NCBI GenBank assembly: GCA_048213135.1
Contig: PS015327.1
Span: forward strand, 66,255-97,275
Source of the DNA: Reclinomonas americana ATCC 50394
Lineage: Eukaryota; Jakobida; Jakobea; Jakobida
DNA length: 31,021 nucleotides
Reading direction: 5' to 3'
Each line of letters opens with the position of its first letter. Position 1 is the stretch's first letter. A program made the position numbers and the translations under genes. This document shows positions 29,257 through 31,021 of the stretch, piece by piece. The notes beneath the pieces are model-generated. The model saw nothing but the letters and a program-made list of their open reading frames with translations. It was not told where the DNA came from and did not search any database.

Positions 29257-29920
29257 ATGAGGTTGAAACAGTCGTTGATCAGCGTTGTCGACAATACTCT
29301 GCGGTTCACTGTCATGTATCCAACGAGTAACGCAATGATGCAGCATGAAGAATCGTCGTATCGCCGGCTTCTCGCAGGCAACATCGAGGATCTCCGCTGC
29401 CGCAGAACATGTCACGATCGTGGCGGGATCGCACATACGTGCTGACGAGGTTCCGAACGATTAGTTGCAGCGTATACTACGTATTCACACAGGGACTTAG
29501 ACGGCGAAGCTGCTTAGCAACAGTGCGACGGCATCTCCGTTGACGATGGCCACCGCGGTTTACCTGAGTGTGTTCATCTCACATTTCACCGGCACCGCCG
29601 CCCTCCCCATTCGCCGCCACCATGCTTAGCCCGGTCTCCACCAAGAGCAGGGTGAACTGCGTCAAGGCCGGCCGTTGGACATAGCTGATCAGCGCCTTGT
29701 CCCACAACGGGTAAAGGGTCAAGGGACGAGGAACAGCGATTCCTCGCATGCGAAGAGGCTTACAGGGTTAAAAAAGACGCTGATCACACTCACGAATCGG
29801 TTCAAGGGTAAAGGGTTGAGGAAGACACTGAGCCATGCCGTTGACCCTGTAAAGACCTCGTTCCTTGCGACGTCGGTGTCGAGTTGTCCTCCGCACGTAA
29901 ACTCCGCCTCTCAGCGCGTG
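29257..29920. other. Non-coding region after the NACHT gene
   Basis: No gene supported. It holds the presumed 3' untranslated region and two related phrases, gggtaaagggtcaaggga (29710) and ttcaagggtaaagggttgag (29802). These resemble the cccttga words near 5980-6020 on the opposite strand, hinting at a dispersed short repeat. Confidence 0.4.
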
Positions 29921-30261
29921 ATGGCCAGCACGCCAGCGGTGCGTCGACCACTTCTGCGCATCAAAGCGATCATCCTCCCTCACACTCACCCCGTCTGTCA
30001 TCCACAGCTGCCGGCACCTCAACGCCTCACCGACGAAGACGAAAGCATCGATGTGGAGCGCGGCAGAGGAGCAGACGGCATCGCACGCAAGTGCACATGC
30101 CGCTACTGCTGGGAGGAGTTCTGGTGATACGCCAAGGTCAGCCGATCGCTGTACGCGCATCAAGAGAGCATTCATTGACTTGACCTGATGCATCGCAGAA
30201 CGCCTTGCCCTTTATCATTGTGTTTGTGGGCGTGGCGCTGATTCTGGTGTTGGTGTTATAA
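29921..30261 (+). CDS. Possible small single-span membrane protein, model unresolved
   Basis: Three exon-like blocks: ATG GCC AGC ACG CCA GCG (29921-29938) with donor gtgcgt, a 69-nt intron, an exon from 30008 (LPAPQRLTDEDESIDVERGR), and a final exon 30199-30261 reading NALPFIIVFVGVALILVLVL then stop, an ideal C-terminal membrane anchor. The splice from 30123 to 30199 does not keep the first frame: it creates a stop at the joint. A donor at GAT|GTGGAG (exon end about 30049) would keep phase and give about 41 aa, and another frame of exon 2 (VHMPLLLGGVL) would also run into the anchor. So the pieces look real but the joining is not solved. No family recognised. Confidence 0.25.
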
Positions 30262-30355
30262 GACGAGACGCTCTCCCCCGTGCCTGCGGATGACGCTCTC
30301 CGCGCCGATGAAAAGAAACCGACAGGGATACCACACATGTTGTGACAGGCGCGGT

Positions 30356-30960
30356 GGCTGATGATTGAGTGAAGGGGCACGAGAGGATCAAGAGGGAATG
30401 GTGGACATGAGGAGAAGGAACTTGCAGGAGCAAATGGCAAGTTGACGGCGAGGAGCTGGATTACAAGATCACAGGCTGATGATTGAGTGAAGGGGAGGAT
30501 CAATGCGGTAGGTTGGACGTGGGGTGAAGGAGGAAGGCTGCGTGAGATGGTGAGAGCTGAGAAAACGGCTTGAAGCTGGATTACAAGATCACAGGCTGCA
30601 GTTGAACGTGGACAAGAGGCCGTTGGACCATAGGGACAGATGCTTGTGCATGAGGAGTTCGCGCGCTTGATCTTCGGAAAAAGAGCGTTTATGGATCATG
30701 GGAGAGAGTGAGCTCACATGGCTGCAGCGTAATCAAGCAGCGAGGTTGCAAAGGAAGATCTAGAGTGGGAGATCATTGGACAAGGACCGCAGCAAGTGAA
30801 GGCTCCTTCTCTCTTCACCGTTCCCTCCTTGATAGCTGACCGAATGGATCATCAGGCAAGCAGCTTGAGGGAAGGCAAAGCCCACTCTTCTCCTTTCCTT
30901 CACCAAAGCGTGACAGCTTTCCGAGTGGATCGTTAGACAAGGACACAGTGAAGCACAAGA
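30356..30960. repeat. Short duplicated blocks
   Basis: ctgatgattgagtgaaggg occurs near 30358 and 30476, and ctggattacaagatcacagg near 30457 and 30574, both about 118 bases apart. Further on, gatcattggacaaggac (30771), gatcatcaggcaagcag (30847) and gatcgttagacaaggac (30929) form a looser ~80-bp series. No coding function visible. Confidence 0.6.
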
Positions 30961-30988
30961 CACGCTCCCCTCCTTTCCCTTCCCTTGT

Positions 30989-31021
<33 letters not shown>
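30989..31021 (+). repeat. (CT)n microsatellite at the window end
   Basis: A pure CT run reaches the right edge of the window. Confidence 0.9.

Noticed and set aside
29790-29830. ggttcaagggtaaagg resembling a tRNA T-arm
   Set aside because: No matching stem, anticodon arm or acceptor stem around it. I found no convincing tRNA or rRNA in the window.

Overview
The window is nuclear DNA of a eukaryote, most likely a unicellular protist. Genes are split by many GT-AG introns. A short class of about 54-74 nt recurs in every spliced gene, and long introns are filled with GA/CT-rich or microsatellite sequence. There are N gaps inside GA microsatellites, no operons, and families restricted to eukaryotes (TRIT1-type tRNA isopentenyltransferase with a C-terminal zinc finger, a PEX7-like protein, an N-myristoylation/PH/ubiquitin-like protein). 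I cannot name the species. All splice models were joined by hand from reading frame, splice consensus and resemblance to remembered families; none was checked against a database or transcripts.

Layout. 1-1317: WD40 propeller exon(s) of a gene that starts upstream (+). 1583-5693 (-): tRNA dimethylallyltransferase in 8 exons. 6509-8331 (-): PEX7-like WD40 protein in 6 exons. 8334-9229 (+): tentative small secreted acidic protein. 9230-13078: no gene I can defend, but a compact set of hairpins at 10440-10511 and a long T-poor stretch. 13079-13935 (+): decayed 3' end of an R2-like LINE. 14008-19546 (-): an 11-exon gene for an N-myristoylated PH plus tandem ubiquitin-like protein. 20677-22269 (-): an intronless secreted DUF2264 protein that looks bacterial in origin. 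22417-24034 (+): a tiny four-exon protein whose first intron is built of ~130-bp repeats. 24545-25147 (+): a small ubiquitin-like protein or N-terminal exon. 25198-29256 (+): a large HEPN-NACHT-pentapeptide-WD40 protein of the NLR/STAND type. 29257-31021: mostly non-coding, with short duplications and one weak candidate membrane-protein gene.

The most interesting part is 24.5-29.3 kb. A DZIP3-like HEPN domain with an intact R-x4-H motif precedes a NACHT NTPase with good Walker A and B motifs, then pentapeptide-like repeats, then 13 almost identical 42-residue WD40 repeats. This is the layout of an NLR-like sensor with a possible RNA-cleaving or adaptor end. The ubiquitin-like exon just upstream can be spliced in frame onto it, which would give a Ubl-HEPN-NACHT-WD40 protein. 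The WD40 exon at the left edge uses the same repeat type, so the window may lie in a cluster of such genes.
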